From an uncultured Pirellulaceae bacterium (GTDB lineage Bacteria > Planctomycetota > Planctomycetia > Pirellulales > Pirellulaceae): a DNA stretch of 57,808 nucleotides. The stretch spans positions 1 through 57,808 of the forward strand of contig CALFUT010000046.1 of NCBI GenBank assembly GCA_937929805.1. Reading direction: 5' to 3'. Positions 45,161-54,732 of the stretch are shown here, one piece after another. Position numbers and translations under genes: made by a program. The notes beneath the pieces were generated by a model. That model was not told the origin of the DNA, did no database searches, and worked only from the letters and a program-made list of their open reading frames with translations. The first letter of the stretch is position 1. Every line of letters starts with the position of its first letter.

Positions 45161-46240
45161 ATGTCCGTGAATCGTTTGTTCGTGCCCCTGCTATGTGCAG
45201 CTTTGTGTTTACCTTCTTTCGCCCAAGGCGAGACTTTTGAAAACGAGGAAGCGTGGGGAGACGCCGTTGTTGGAGAGGTTATTCCAACGGATTTTGGTTC
45301 GTTGATAGGACGAGAAGCCGGCCTCGCTGTCCGATGGATTGAGATTGATGGGGTCGGCCAAGCCGTATTCGAATGGTCGTCGGACATCCTAGGAAGGTTC
45401 GATGAGCTCGAACTGATTGACCCTATACCACTTAACCCTGGTCTCACGATGTTCACGCAGGCTGGATTTGTATTACCTCAGACACTTCCTTGGGGTGAAC
45501 TGTCGACTCAAAGCAACACTCTTGCCGGATTTAAAGACCCCCCTTTTCTAGATTTATATGACTTCCGCGCTGACTACGCCATCGTCGGTCGAGACATCGA
45601 ACTTAGCCTTGATCCGGAACTGGGGCAGTTAAGCGGCGTCAGCTTCCGCATTAATCCTGCTGCTATTGCTGCTATATCACTCCAAACCCAAGTGAGATTT
45701 TTCGAAGGAGACGTTATTGTCGCGGCGTTTGATTACGAACCGACTTTGTTCGGCTCGCCCGATTTAGCGACTTCGTATCTTGGCTGGACAAATAGCGATG
45801 ATCTTAATGTAACGCGGATCGTAATTAGCTTCGTGAAAGAAGACTTTACCGAAATTCCTGTCCCGTTTGAGGATGACGAGGATGTTCTGATCATCCCATA
45901 TCTTGCAGGGTGGATGGCGGAAGGGGAACTAGCCTTCACTCAAGTCACGACCGATCCTTCCAGTCAAGAACTTCTTGATGAAATCTTGGTCAATGTCGGC
46001 TCGATTCCTGCTACTGGCGATCAACAGGACGATCGACGGGTAACGCGAGCAATCAATTGGTTGAATCAAGCAACTAACCCAGAGTTTTGGGAGGATGAAG
46101 ATACTCTGTCCAACCAAGGTCCAGCATTTATTCGCCTCGTCGAAAGGGCGCTGCGACATCTACTTCAAATCCGGCAACCGAGTGCAGAGATTGTGCAAGC
46201 GATTGAGGATCTAACTTCTCTTCTGTCAAATGTCGACTGA
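45161..46240 (+). CDS. Secreted hypothetical protein, orphan
   Basis: 359 residues. A signal peptide (NRLFVPLLCAALCLPSFAQG) follows either ATG 45161 or GTG 45167; GGAGA at 45155 is better spaced for the GTG. The mature part is acidic and beta-rich up to about residue 265 (FEWSSDILGRFDELELIDPI, SYLGWTNSDDLNVTRIVISF). It ends with a helical tail (RLVERALRHLLQIRQ, then EIVQAIEDLTSLLSNVD). No domain is recognised. Codon use seems slightly more A/T-rich than in its neighbours. Confidence 0.7.
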   Translation: MSVNRLFVPLLCAALCLPSFAQGETFENEEAWGDAVVGEVIPTDFGSLIGREAGLAVRWIEIDGVGQAVFEWSSDILGRFDELELIDPIPLNPGLTMFTQAGFVLPQTLPWGELSTQSNTLAGFKDPPFLDLYDFRADYAIVGRDIELSLDPELGQLSGVSFRINPAAIAAISLQTQVRFFEGDVIVAAFDYEPTLFGSPDLATSYLGWTNSDDLNVTRIVISFVKEDFTEIPVPFEDDEDVLIIPYLAGWMAEGELAFTQVTTDPSSQELLDEILVNVGSIPATGDQQDDRRVTRAINWLNQATNPEFWEDEDTLSNQGPAFIRLVERALRHLLQIRQPSAEIVQAIEDLTSLLSNVD

Positions 46241-46688
46241 ACGTAGGTCGCCGAAGCAACCGCTGCTGGTGGTCGGCAAAACTTTTTAAATGCGGCGGAA
46301 TATTACCAAGAACTGGGTGGGCTTTATGCCTCGGCCGAAATCTGTCAGTTTGCGGGTAATCTAAGAGCTTGGGCGTGGTACCTAGCACGCGTTTCTTGAA
46401 CATCGCCGTCCGTATCATGCACGCCCCCCCCAGCTCGCTGCCGGGTGGGGCAGCATGGTCAGCTTGCCGCCCGACTATCGGGGAATTGTTTTACTGAAGC
46501 TTGTTTGAAGCACTCATCTCTGGCCCTGAGTCAATTAAGTGTTGCAAGCTGAATCTGGCAAGCTGAATCAGACTTTGTTCTTTCCTCGGGCCTGCTAGGC
46601 ACCAATTTTCGCTTTGCTACGAAGTGTGGTACAACACGGTGTTCGATTTTTCGAACAATAGTGAACCTCATTTGCGACGGAGTGAAAG
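46241..46688. other. 448-bp intergenic region
   Basis: No convincing ORF. A run of C residues (46423-46431) and a GC-rich patch near 46440 are the only visible features; the promoter of the cytochrome gene must lie near the right end. Confidence 0.4.
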
Positions 46689-47147
46689 ATGAAGTGGTTT
46701 TCCATGGTGGCCGCGTTGGGCATTTTCGTGACTGGCTTGGCCTGCAACCTGAGTTCATCCAACGGGTGGGAGCTTACCTTGGCCCATGCGATCGAACGCT
46801 CATCAGATAGAGCCCACGCTGATGCATCCAGCCCCGCTGCGGCACCAAACGCTGAAGACGAAGAAGAAAAACTGACCATCAAAAAGATCATGAAGCTGGC
46901 ACACAAGAGTGGCTTACTTAAGAAAGTCGCAACCGGCAAAGCGACCGATTCGGAAATCGCGGACCTACACGAGTTCTATCTTGAGATGCCGAAACTGACG
47001 CCTCCCAAAGGCGAGGAAGAAAGTTGGGAAAAGAAAACAGCCGCTTTGACCAAAGCGTCCAAGGCTGCCGTCGACAAAGATCCTAACGCAAGCGCCCTGC
47101 TAAAATCGGCCACCGATTGTGCTGCCTGCCACAAAGTGCACAAATAG
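46689..47147 (+). CDS. Small c-type cytochrome
   Basis: 152 residues. A signal sequence (WFSMVAALGIFVTGLACNLS) is followed by an Ala/Asp/Glu-rich linker, then a helical domain (KIMKLAHKSGLLKKVATGKA). A single heme-binding CAACH lies only 4 residues from the C-terminus, as in class II (cytochrome c') and related four-helix proteins. The helical content and C-terminal heme favour that group. Heme would be attached in the periplasm. It is followed 66 bases later by a secreted helical protein. Confidence 0.82.
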   Translation: MKWFSMVAALGIFVTGLACNLSSSNGWELTLAHAIERSSDRAHADASSPAAAPNAEDEEEKLTIKKIMKLAHKSGLLKKVATGKATDSEIADLHEFYLEMPKLTPPKGEEESWEKKTAALTKASKAAVDKDPNASALLKSATDCAACHKVHK

Positions 47148-47213
47148 AACTGCCTTTGTAATTAATCTACTTCCGCTGCCGCTCGCTTTGCCAATTCGAC
47201 GAAAGGCTCTCTC

Positions 47214-48830
47214 ATGATTCGCTTGACCGGTTTTCAATTGTTCCTGGCGCTGACCCTAATCGTTGTCGTCAGCCACACTGCGACTGACTCTTTCGCCCAA
47301 GACGCTCGTGCGAACCGCCGAGCGTTCGTGGAAGACCTACTGCGAGGGCTTATCGATTCTCAACGCCCTCAGAACCCGAATCCTCGCGGCAGCAACCAAG
47401 GCAATCGGGTTCCAACAGGCAGCTCGATTCCGCGGCCGGCAATCGAGGTCTCGCCCGAAATGCGATCGGTTCGCGACAACCTAACTGCGATGGCTGGTCA
47501 ATACGACATTCTGATTCGAGAACTGCAAACCTTAGAGCTGAAGTCGCACCACTTTCGCCCGTTAATGGCCGACGCGTTGCAAGTCCGTGCAGAAGTCGAC
47601 AATCTTTCTCGCAAGGCTCAAATTTACCCTCGCGTCGAAACACTTGTGCCCGACTACCAGCGAATCGATCGCGACTATCGAGTTTTGACTCACCGACTAC
47701 GCCAAAGTCATCAGCTGAATAAATCGACCACTCGATGTCTTGATCGCATCGCTCAGATCGATACCAAGCTATGTGGACTGTTCGGGATCGAGCCGCAAAT
47801 TGATCGACGCGAACTGCTTCGATTGACCACCGCCCTGCGCAGCGACTTCCAGCACATGCTGCAGGATATCTACTATGAATCTAACCGACGCCCCGAACTA
47901 ACACCGGTTCTCAACGATGGAAAACGCCTTTACGCCAACATCAATCAAGCAACCGGCCTGATATCGTCGGCGGCTTACCCGACGATCGTGGCGTCTTTCA
48001 AAGGTTGCCACCAACAATGGAGAAACTTTAACCGGCAACTGTATCCCTACGCTGACAAAAGACTGCTGCGTGATCTTCAACAGATCGAAGCTCATGGCGC
48101 GCAAATTCGCGACCAACTGTACTTAGCGACAGAACTTGACCGCGAGTACCTAGCCTTTCTGGCGTCCTCGATCAACAACGGAGCGGCTGACATGCTGAAT
48201 CTTGTCACGATGAATGACCTGCTGCAATGCAAGGCTCCCAATGAGATGCTAATCAATGCTCGCGAGTTTTGTGAAATGGGCGATGCATTAAAAAACAACA
48301 TCGCGGCAGGACAGCCCATCGAAGAACTCGCTTGGGACTATCGCTTGTTTGATGTTCAGTGGCTGAACATGCGTGAGCAATTGGCTGTTCTGAAAAAACC
48401 GGCGATCAATCAGCATTTGGCGGACATCGATTACACCGTTTCCACTCTTCGACAAAACCTCGGTGAAGGTTCCGGCATGTCGCTTGACCAAATGACCCAA
48501 ATTACGGCTGGCTTAGACCAACTGACTTATCAGCTGGATCGGGAGATCGACAGAATGATGGCGTCAGGAGGTTACAACAGCGGATTTGCTCGGTCGATCA
48601 GAAAAGACGCCCATCAACTTCACGTGTCAGTCCATGACCTCCAAACGGACATCGCAGCGGGCCAGAGCATCCGTGATGTGTCCGGACAAGTACGTCAGGT
48701 ATGCCGATTGTGGGACAAAACGAAAAATCGGATGGCAAAACTGAACGATACTGACCGCTGGAACGTGAGTCGCTTCGACGGCCAGATCGAGCCGATCATG
48801 GTTAAGCTAAAGCTGGTGTTCGAAAATTAA
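47214..48830 (+). CDS. Secreted, largely helical hypothetical protein
   Basis: 538 residues with a signal peptide (LTGFQLFLALTLIVVVSHTA) and a short Pro/Asn/Gly linker (about 55-75). The rest is almost entirely alpha-helical with recurring segments of about 75 residues (for example LRSDFQHMLQDIYYESNRRP, DYRLFDVQWLNMREQLAVLK and DLQTDIAAGQSIRDVSGQV), suggesting internal helical-bundle repeats. No known domain is identified. It may be co-transcribed with the preceding cytochrome. Confidence 0.75.
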   Translation: MIRLTGFQLFLALTLIVVVSHTATDSFAQDARANRRAFVEDLLRGLIDSQRPQNPNPRGSNQGNRVPTGSSIPRPAIEVSPEMRSVRDNLTAMAGQYDILIRELQTLELKSHHFRPLMADALQVRAEVDNLSRKAQIYPRVETLVPDYQRIDRDYRVLTHRLRQSHQLNKSTTRCLDRIAQIDTKLCGLFGIEPQIDRRELLRLTTALRSDFQHMLQDIYYESNRRPELTPVLNDGKRLYANINQATGLISSAAYPTIVASFKGCHQQWRNFNRQLYPYADKRLLRDLQQIEAHGAQIRDQLYLATELDREYLAFLASSINNGAADMLNLVTMNDLLQCKAPNEMLINAREFCEMGDALKNNIAAGQPIEELAWDYRLFDVQWLNMREQLAVLKKPAINQHLADIDYTVSTLRQNLGEGSGMSLDQMTQITAGLDQLTYQLDREIDRMMASGGYNSGFARSIRKDAHQLHVSVHDLQTDIAAGQSIRDVSGQVRQVCRLWDKTKNRMAKLNDTDRWNVSRFDGQIEPIMVKLKLVFEN

Positions 48831-49135
48831 CTCGTTATTGCCGAACGAAAGCTCTTGTACATTGCGTAGCCAAAGCTGCTGTAATTTGGCTCGCAGTCTC
48901 AAATCCATTTTTCAATACAAGCGAAGCACTCAATTCTCTGTTTCAAAACGCTGCCTTCCACGGTTTCTATGGCCGTGGGCCCCGCTAGCTCACCCTTTAC
49001 GCGTACAGACGGCCCACGTGCACTTCCCTGAGACAAAACAACTCAGCAAATTGCCGTTTTAACTGGCTGTCGGTCGGCATAAAATGATCGCTCGCCCTTC
49101 AAAGATGTTCTAGACAGCTTAGGCTCTGATCCATA
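48831..49135. other. 305-bp intergenic region
   Basis: Nothing recognised apart from the presumed promoter of the desaturase gene; no strong hairpin or ORF is seen. Confidence 0.4.
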
Positions 49136-50164
49136 ATGGCAATTGACTCCTCCAACGAAACAAAACCGGTCGTTCGACCCTCCCGTTCTGCCGAACCAGA
49201 TCGTGATGCGATCGCGAAAGACCTCCATGTGGGAACGGGTGTTCAAAGCAAACGACTCCCTAAGCCTGAAAAGGTTGACGGTCAAAGCCGAATCCTCTGG
49301 GATTACCTAATCCCTGTTGTGGCTTTTCACTTACTGATTCCTGTGGCACTAACAAGTTATTTTTTCAGTTGGTGGGGCGTGCTGTTCCTGCCAATCGGAA
49401 ACTATATTTTTACCTCGATGGGAATTGGAGCCGGTTATCATCGCCTGCTAACGCATCGCGGCTTTGATTGTCCGAAATGGTTCGAGTACCTTTTGGCAAC
49501 GCTTGGAGTCTGCAGTCTTCAGGATTCACCGGCTCGCTGGGTATTGGTCCACCGAGTCCATCATCAGCACTCGGATCATCAACCCGATCCGCATACCCCA
49601 AAAGTCAGTGCGTTCTGGTCGCACATGGGGTGGTTGTTCATTGAAAACCGTGAACTTAGCACCGCAGCAGCGTACGACAAATACACGCGTGACATGATGC
49701 GAGACCCTTACTACCGCTGGCTTCAACGAGGCCTGAACTGGGTGTGGGTTTATGTCGCCCACGCCATTCTCTTTCTGGCGGTGGGTTTTGGAATCGCAGC
49801 AACTGTGTGTGAAACATCGGCCCAGATGATCCAGTTTGGCTTAACTTTTTTCATGTGGACGGTCGTCATGCGAACGGTTTACACGTGGCATGTTACTTGG
49901 GCAATCAATTCCGCCGCTCATATGTGGGGCTACCGCAACTATGAAACTCGCGAGGATAGCCGCAACAATTGGTTGTTTGCTTTGCTGACCAACGGAGAAG
50001 GCTGGCACAACAATCACCACGCCGACCCGCGTTCGGCTCAGCACGGACATCAGTGGTGGGAGTTTGATTTCACGTACATTTCGCTGGCAGCGTTGGAAAA
50101 GATTGGCCTGATCAAAAATTTGGCTCGCCCCAATCACTCGGCATTGGATCGCAAAGCCGTTTAG
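49136..50164 (+). CDS. Membrane fatty acid (acyl-CoA delta-9-type) desaturase
   Basis: 342 residues with the three histidine boxes of the stearoyl-CoA desaturase family: [16 protein letters not shown], and [13 protein letters not shown], which bind the di-iron centre. Two pairs of hydrophobic helices (about 55-95 and 200-245) place it in the membrane. It introduces a double bond into saturated acyl chains using oxygen. The N-terminal 50 residues are polar and charged. It stands alone on the transcript as far as spacing shows (54 bases to the next gene). Confidence 0.94.
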   Translation: MAIDSSNETKPVVRPSRSAEPDRDAIAKDLHVGTGVQSKRLPKPEKVDGQSRILWDYLIPVVAFHLLIPVALTSYFFSWWGVLFLPIGNYIFTSMGIGAGYHRLLTHRGFDCPKWFEYLLATLGVCSLQDSPARWVLVHRVHHQHSDHQPDPHTPKVSAFWSHMGWLFIENRELSTAAAYDKYTRDMMRDPYYRWLQRGLNWVWVYVAHAILFLAVGFGIAATVCETSAQMIQFGLTFFMWTVVMRTVYTWHVTWAINSAAHMWGYRNYETREDSRNNWLFALLTNGEGWHNNHHADPRSAQHGHQWWEFDFTYISLAALEKIGLIKNLARPNHSALDRKAV

Positions 50165-50218
50165 TCTCGGCCGCGTTTCAGATTATGCATCAAAAACCGT
50201 GCTGAACGAGCTATCCCA

Positions 50219-51205
50219 GTGCCCTATCTGATTGGAACCGACGAGGCGGGCTACGGTCCAAATCTTGGCCCGCTGACGGTCACCGGTACCCTTTGGCACG
50301 TCCCCGACGACGACTCAGATCTGTACGACTGCCTCGAGACGGTCGTCTCGAAAGAGTCGCCGGGCCGAAAGATCTTTGCTGACTCAAAGCTACACGTGGC
50401 GGACTCGAAATCGGTTTACCAAGCCAGCCGCTCCATCGAATCGCTTGAGCGAAGTGTGCTGGCAATTCTGTATTCGCTCCGTTCCGAGGTGGCTGTCGAT
50501 GACCGCGCGTTGCTGAGGGCAACGTTTTCCCGCTGCATCGAAGATCGCGTTGCCTTAATGGCCGGAGAGAATTCGCTTTGGTCACCGACCGAAACTTTTG
50601 CGTTACCGCTACACGGATCGCTCGATTCGTTGCGATCCACCGGTGACAGATTCTTGAACGCCTGCCAGACAGCGGACATTGGTCTAGTTGGTGTCCGATG
50701 CCAGCCGGTCTTCCCGGCGACGTTCAATCGATTGACAGACTCGTTGGGGAACAAAGCTCATGTCCTTTCTAGCCAGACGATGGCCGTCATTTCCAAACTG
50801 CTTAAACAAACGGAGAGCCAGAACGTAACAATTTACTGCGACAAGCACGGCGGCCGCAGCCGGTACCTTCCATTGATTCAACAACACTTGACACAACAAC
50901 TGGTCACTGTGGAAATCGAAAGCCGCGTACTCAGCCGCTATCACTGGCTGCAAGCAGATCGGAAAATCACAATCCAGTTTTCGGTCGGGGGGGAATCACA
51001 GCTGGCCGTAGCACTGGCATCCATGGTTTCAAAATACGTGCGAGAGATTTTCATGCACATTTGGAACGAGTTCTGGCAAGATCACATTGAAAACCTGAAG
51101 CCGACCAAAGGCTATCCAGTTGATGCAAAACGCTTTATGAGTGACATCGAAAATACACTGATCGAATTGGGAATCGCGCGATCTCAAATCTGGCGAAACC
51201 GATAG
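50219..51205 (+). CDS. Divergent RNase HII-like protein
   Basis: 328 residues from a GTG. The N-terminus, LIGTDEAGYGPNLGPLTVTG, mirrors the RNase HII motif GxDEAGRGPxxGP, with Asp8 and Glu9 kept but the Arg of GRG replaced by Tyr. ADSK motifs follow near residues 56-66. Later, IYCDKHGGRSRY supplies a third acidic residue, SMVSKYVREIFM aligns with AKVTRD (the fourth Asp replaced by Glu), and PTKGYPV matches the KGYGT loop. It is longer than RNase HII (about 200-260 residues). It probably cleaves RNA in RNA-DNA hybrids or a related substrate. Confidence 0.72.
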   Translation: MPYLIGTDEAGYGPNLGPLTVTGTLWHVPDDDSDLYDCLETVVSKESPGRKIFADSKLHVADSKSVYQASRSIESLERSVLAILYSLRSEVAVDDRALLRATFSRCIEDRVALMAGENSLWSPTETFALPLHGSLDSLRSTGDRFLNACQTADIGLVGVRCQPVFPATFNRLTDSLGNKAHVLSSQTMAVISKLLKQTESQNVTIYCDKHGGRSRYLPLIQQHLTQQLVTVEIESRVLSRYHWLQADRKITIQFSVGGESQLAVALASMVSKYVREIFMHIWNEFWQDHIENLKPTKGYPVDAKRFMSDIENTLIELGIARSQIWRNR

Positions 51206-51386
51206 GAGCTCGAGCTTGCAGAACCTGTCAGCATGTCAACTTAGGCAATCCTCATAAACATTTCTGAATTTACAGATTTTAACGAAAGAGTTGACGTTTC
51301 CGGTTCCGATAAATTCCTGCACAGGCGTCTTCCGCGCGAATGATCGCGTTGGGACACCAACCCCCAAAAAGAGCAGGAAAACAAAA

Positions 51387-52805
51387 ATGTTCTGGTTCAA
51401 ACATCTCAACAAATTCACTGTTTCGGCGATCGTATGCTCGTCTTTGATGAGTCTCGCGGCTGCGGAAACCAGCGGGCAACAGGCCGAATTCGAACGCCGG
51501 GCAGAAGCGATGCGAAGAGCTCGAAGCCGCCAAGCCGTTCTGGCTCATTCGTCGGCTCAGCCTGAAGCAATCCCCGCAGCGCACGCCGAAGAAGTGGTGC
51601 CGCGTCAACGCAAACGTGTGGCTGCAACACGCAGCAAGACACAAGCATCGGGTCGCACAACACGCATCGCTCAAGCGATTCGCCCGGTTCGATACACTCA
51701 GAACTTGGCTCCAGGTAGCGTCATAGACGGAGGCGTCATCGGCGAATCCGTAATCGGTGGTGGGTACGTTGGCGATGTCGTTATCGATGGCGGGTACATC
51801 GAAGAGGGTGCCGTGGATAGCGGCTACGACGATGGAGTGCACTTCGAGGAAGGATGCGGCTGTGACAGCTGCGGGCAGTCGGGTGCATATTTTGAAGATG
51901 GCTGCGGAGCCGGTTCGTGCTGCGGTCGTGGCGGATGCGCTCCGGGAGACTGCTGGTTGGCGGGCCTTGGTGGAATTCTTCGGAACGGCGAGTACTTCTT
52001 TGGAGGCACTGGCTTTCAAGAGCCGCTGTACACTTCTCCAACTTCAACCGATGGTAGCCAACAAATCCAAGACAGCAACTTCGGCTTTTACGGTGGATTC
52101 AATTTTAGTTCTCCATTGTGCCGGCTGACATGCGGAATTCTATCTGGCCAAATTGGTCTCAGGTCGGTGCAAACAAACTTCAGCGGCAATGAATTTACGA
52201 ACGAATCCCGCGATCAACTCTTTGTGACCGGTGGCTTGTACCGACGCGTCGACTACGGTTTTCAGTTTGGCGTCGTTGGTGACTTCTTGCAGGATGAGTT
52301 TTACGGAGACGTGGGTGTCTCGCAGATCCGAGCCGACTTGGGCTGGGTGTACGCCGGTGGAAGCACCATGGGCTTCCGATACACCGGAGGCCAAGAGGAC
52401 GATGTCAGTGCCGGCACCTTTGCTGGCGATGACTTTACCGACCAAAATGTTCGTGTCCATGATCAATACCGATTCTACTATCGATCCAGTGGTCCTACGG
52501 GTGGGTACGGTGAATTGTTTGCGGGCTGGACTGAAGACAATCAGACAATTCTGGGCTTAGACTTCGACATTCCTGTCACCGATAGAATTGCGGTTGAGTC
52601 AAACTTGACCTACTTCTTCAATGACGACGCGGCATCGTCTGCCTTCCCGAACACCACATTCTTGGGCAGTAACGCAGACGAAGCATGGAACATCTCTGTT
52701 GGATTCGTCTATCGTCCTCAGGGTCGTGGATACTATAAAAACTACGACCGTCCACTCTTTGACGTCGCGGACAACGGAACCATGTTGCTCAGACGCAGCA
52801 ACTAA
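51387..52805 (+). CDS. Outer-membrane beta-barrel protein, DUF6666-like
   Basis: 472 residues from the ATG after AGGAAAAC; the open frame upstream is not protein-like. A signal peptide (FTVSAIVCSSLMSLAAA) is followed by a basic coil region (about 35-90). Next come Gly repeats (GGVIGESVIGGGYVGDVVID) and a Cys/Gly-rich segment with CGCDSCG, DGCGAGSCCGRGGC and GDCW (about 150-195). The remaining 270 residues alternate polar and aromatic/hydrophobic positions typical of an outer-membrane barrel (YFFGGTGFQEPLY to ISVGFVYRPQG). Related proteins are numerous in planctomycetes. A terminator hairpin follows. Confidence 0.8.
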   Translation: MFWFKHLNKFTVSAIVCSSLMSLAAAETSGQQAEFERRAEAMRRARSRQAVLAHSSAQPEAIPAAHAEEVVPRQRKRVAATRSKTQASGRTTRIAQAIRPVRYTQNLAPGSVIDGGVIGESVIGGGYVGDVVIDGGYIEEGAVDSGYDDGVHFEEGCGCDSCGQSGAYFEDGCGAGSCCGRGGCAPGDCWLAGLGGILRNGEYFFGGTGFQEPLYTSPTSTDGSQQIQDSNFGFYGGFNFSSPLCRLTCGILSGQIGLRSVQTNFSGNEFTNESRDQLFVTGGLYRRVDYGFQFGVVGDFLQDEFYGDVGVSQIRADLGWVYAGGSTMGFRYTGGQEDDVSAGTFAGDDFTDQNVRVHDQYRFYYRSSGPTGGYGELFAGWTEDNQTILGLDFDIPVTDRIAVESNLTYFFNDDAASSAFPNTTFLGSNADEAWNISVGFVYRPQGRGYYKNYDRPLFDVADNGTMLLRRSN

Positions 52806-52837
52806 CCCCGTTACCCGGACATTCGGAAACGTGAATT

Positions 52838-52866
52838 GACCCTCTCGGAAATCGGGAGGGTCTTTT
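52838..52866 (+). terminator. Intrinsic terminator after the barrel gene
   Basis: GACCCTCTCG pairs with CGGGAGGGTC (one T-G pair) around a short GAAAT loop and is followed directly by TTTT. It lies 33 bases after the stop codon. Confidence 0.88.
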
Positions 52867-53022
52867 CATAAACCGATCCGGGAAACGCTTCCTTACCGAC
52901 GTTTGCGGCGGCAAATTGCGGCCCTTACGTAAAGGCAGGGCCCCAGGCTAGAATACTGTCTCAATTTTTTCCTGACACGATTCTCGCAGCGAAGCATAAA
53001 ACTCGCGCGATGGAGACCTTCT

Positions 53023-54732
53023 GTGAGCGACGATATCTACGATTATTTCAGCGGAAATGCCACTCGAAAAGTCGAACCCATTGAGGACGACGATGACGAT
53101 GTGACCGAGCAGCAAGCTGCCCCGGCGGAAACTGAGGCGGCTGCTCAATCACCGGCAGAAATCGTGACCGAGAGGGCTCCGGAGCCCCGCCAAGCGGATT
53201 CTCCTGAACCTGAAGCTCCCGTTACGGCCGAGGAAACACAAAAAGAGTCCGGAGGACATTGGGATTTCCTTGCCGGGTTCTTGGGGATTGGAGGTGGAAA
53301 ATCGAAACCTGCCGCCTCAAAACCAGCAGCGGCGAAACAGGAACCGGCACCACCCAAGCAGGCTCCAGCAAGCCGCAACCCCAAACCAGTGGAAGCCAAA
53401 CAAGCTGACGTTAAAAGCAAACTTGCCCAGCAAAGCAAATCCGTCCAAGACGAAACACCAACTCACGCCGTGTCGTCTTCGCCAGCGGCCACGGACGAGG
53501 ACGACTTGTTTGCGGCTTTTGCAGGATTCAGCTCGCCCGCGAAATCGAAACCAGAGCAAAAGAAAGATGAACCGGCACCGCAGCGAAACGAGCGAAAGCC
53601 TCGCAGCGAACGCAAGAGAAAACCAGACGCCAAGCCGGCTCAAGAATCTGGCGCCACCGACTTCTTTGGCTTAGACGATGTGCCATCGCCCGAGGATAGC
53701 ACCCCTCTGAAGTCGATGTTTGGCGATTCAGCAGCACCTGCCGAAGCAAGTACGAACGACGCCAGCGGTAACTCAAACGTCGACGATGCCGACTTCATCG
53801 AGTTTGAAATCCGGGACTTGGTCGATTCGGACGAAGACGAGCAACGCCCACGAAGACGTGGTCGCGGTCGAGGACGCGGTCGGGGACGTGACAACAAGGC
53901 TGAACAGGAAGAAGTAGTCTCGGACGACTCAATCGATGCTTCTGAATCGAATCGGGGTGACCAAGCCGAGGAAAGCTCAGATCCGCTTCCTGACGGGGGT
54001 TCTCGTAGCCGACGCTCACGGGGCCGGGGCAGACGCCGTCGCAATCAAGACGATTCAGCGACACCGAAAGACGACGCACCTGAAGAAGTTGCCGCAGAGT
54101 CTGTTGATTCTACCGAGTCAAGGGATGCCCCCGAATCCGAAGGAAGAGGTCGTTCTCGCCGTCGTAGAGGGCGTGGACGCGGGCGTGACAGACAGCGTGA
54201 AGACACCCAAGTGACGTCTGAAGAGAACTCGACTGATGATTTTGACGATATCGGCTGGGATCCTGACGGCACCAACGACACGTCGTCAGTTGCGCAGCCC
54301 ACTTCAAAACATCAGCCAGAAGACGATGACGACTCGAACGAGGATCGCTCGAGACGTCGTTCTAGGCGCGGAGGTCGTGGTCGTGGACGCGGCCGAAACG
54401 ACCGAGACTCAGCTCGCGCGGACTCGGACCGAGACGATTCTTTCTCGGATCGGTCTGATTCTGGCTCGACTTCCGATGAATTCGACGGTTTCGCGAACTC
54501 CGGCTCAGCCGGCCGAGGGCGAGGAGAACAAAATTCGAATCGATCGGATTCTGGCAGGAAACGGGAACGCCTGAGCGACATCCCGACGTGGGACGACGCA
54601 ATCACGGGCTTGATTGAAAACAACATCAAGAACCACAAGAGCTCACCCCGCGGTGGCGGACGTTCAAATTCTCGACGGGGCGGCGGCGGTGGTCGCGGCG
54701 GTCAACGAAGCGGTGGCAGAGGCCGGCGGTAG
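53023..54732 (+). CDS. Large acidic/RG-rich intrinsically disordered protein
   Basis: 569 residues from a GTG with SDDIYDYFSGN at the N-terminus. The first 270 residues are Ala/Pro/Glu/Lys-rich with three short hydrophobic patches (WDFLAGFLGIGG, DLFAAFAGFSS, TDFFGLDDVP). From about residue 280, acidic blocks alternate with at least four Arg-Gly blocks (RRRGRGRGRGRGRD-type), ending in an RGG-like tail. One ordered-looking segment, RLSDIPTWDDAITGLIENNI, lies before the tail. Composition points to RNA or nucleic-acid binding, but no folded RNA-binding domain is visible. The G/C-rich Arg codons make the 3' half repetitive. The function is unknown. Confidence 0.8.
   Translation: MSDDIYDYFSGNATRKVEPIEDDDDDVTEQQAAPAETEAAAQSPAEIVTERAPEPRQADSPEPEAPVTAEETQKESGGHWDFLAGFLGIGGGKSKPAASKPAAAKQEPAPPKQAPASRNPKPVEAKQADVKSKLAQQSKSVQDETPTHAVSSSPAATDEDDLFAAFAGFSSPAKSKPEQKKDEPAPQRNERKPRSERKRKPDAKPAQESGATDFFGLDDVPSPEDSTPLKSMFGDSAAPAEASTNDASGNSNVDDADFIEFEIRDLVDSDEDEQRPRRRGRGRGRGRGRDNKAEQEEVVSDDSIDASESNRGDQAEESSDPLPDGGSRSRRSRGRGRRRRNQDDSATPKDDAPEEVAAESVDSTESRDAPESEGRGRSRRRRGRGRGRDRQREDTQVTSEENSTDDFDDIGWDPDGTNDTSSVAQPTSKHQPEDDDDSNEDRSRRRSRRGGRGRGRGRNDRDSARADSDRDDSFSDRSDSGSTSDEFDGFANSGSAGRGRGEQNSNRSDSGRKRERLSDIPTWDDAITGLIENNIKNHKSSPRGGGRSNSRRGGGGGRGGQRSGGRGRR

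Noticed and set aside
53145-54640. Many long ORFs on the opposite strand of the RG-rich gene
   Set aside because: They arise from the repetitive Arg/Gly/Asp codons; their translations are low-complexity and have no ribosome-binding sites.
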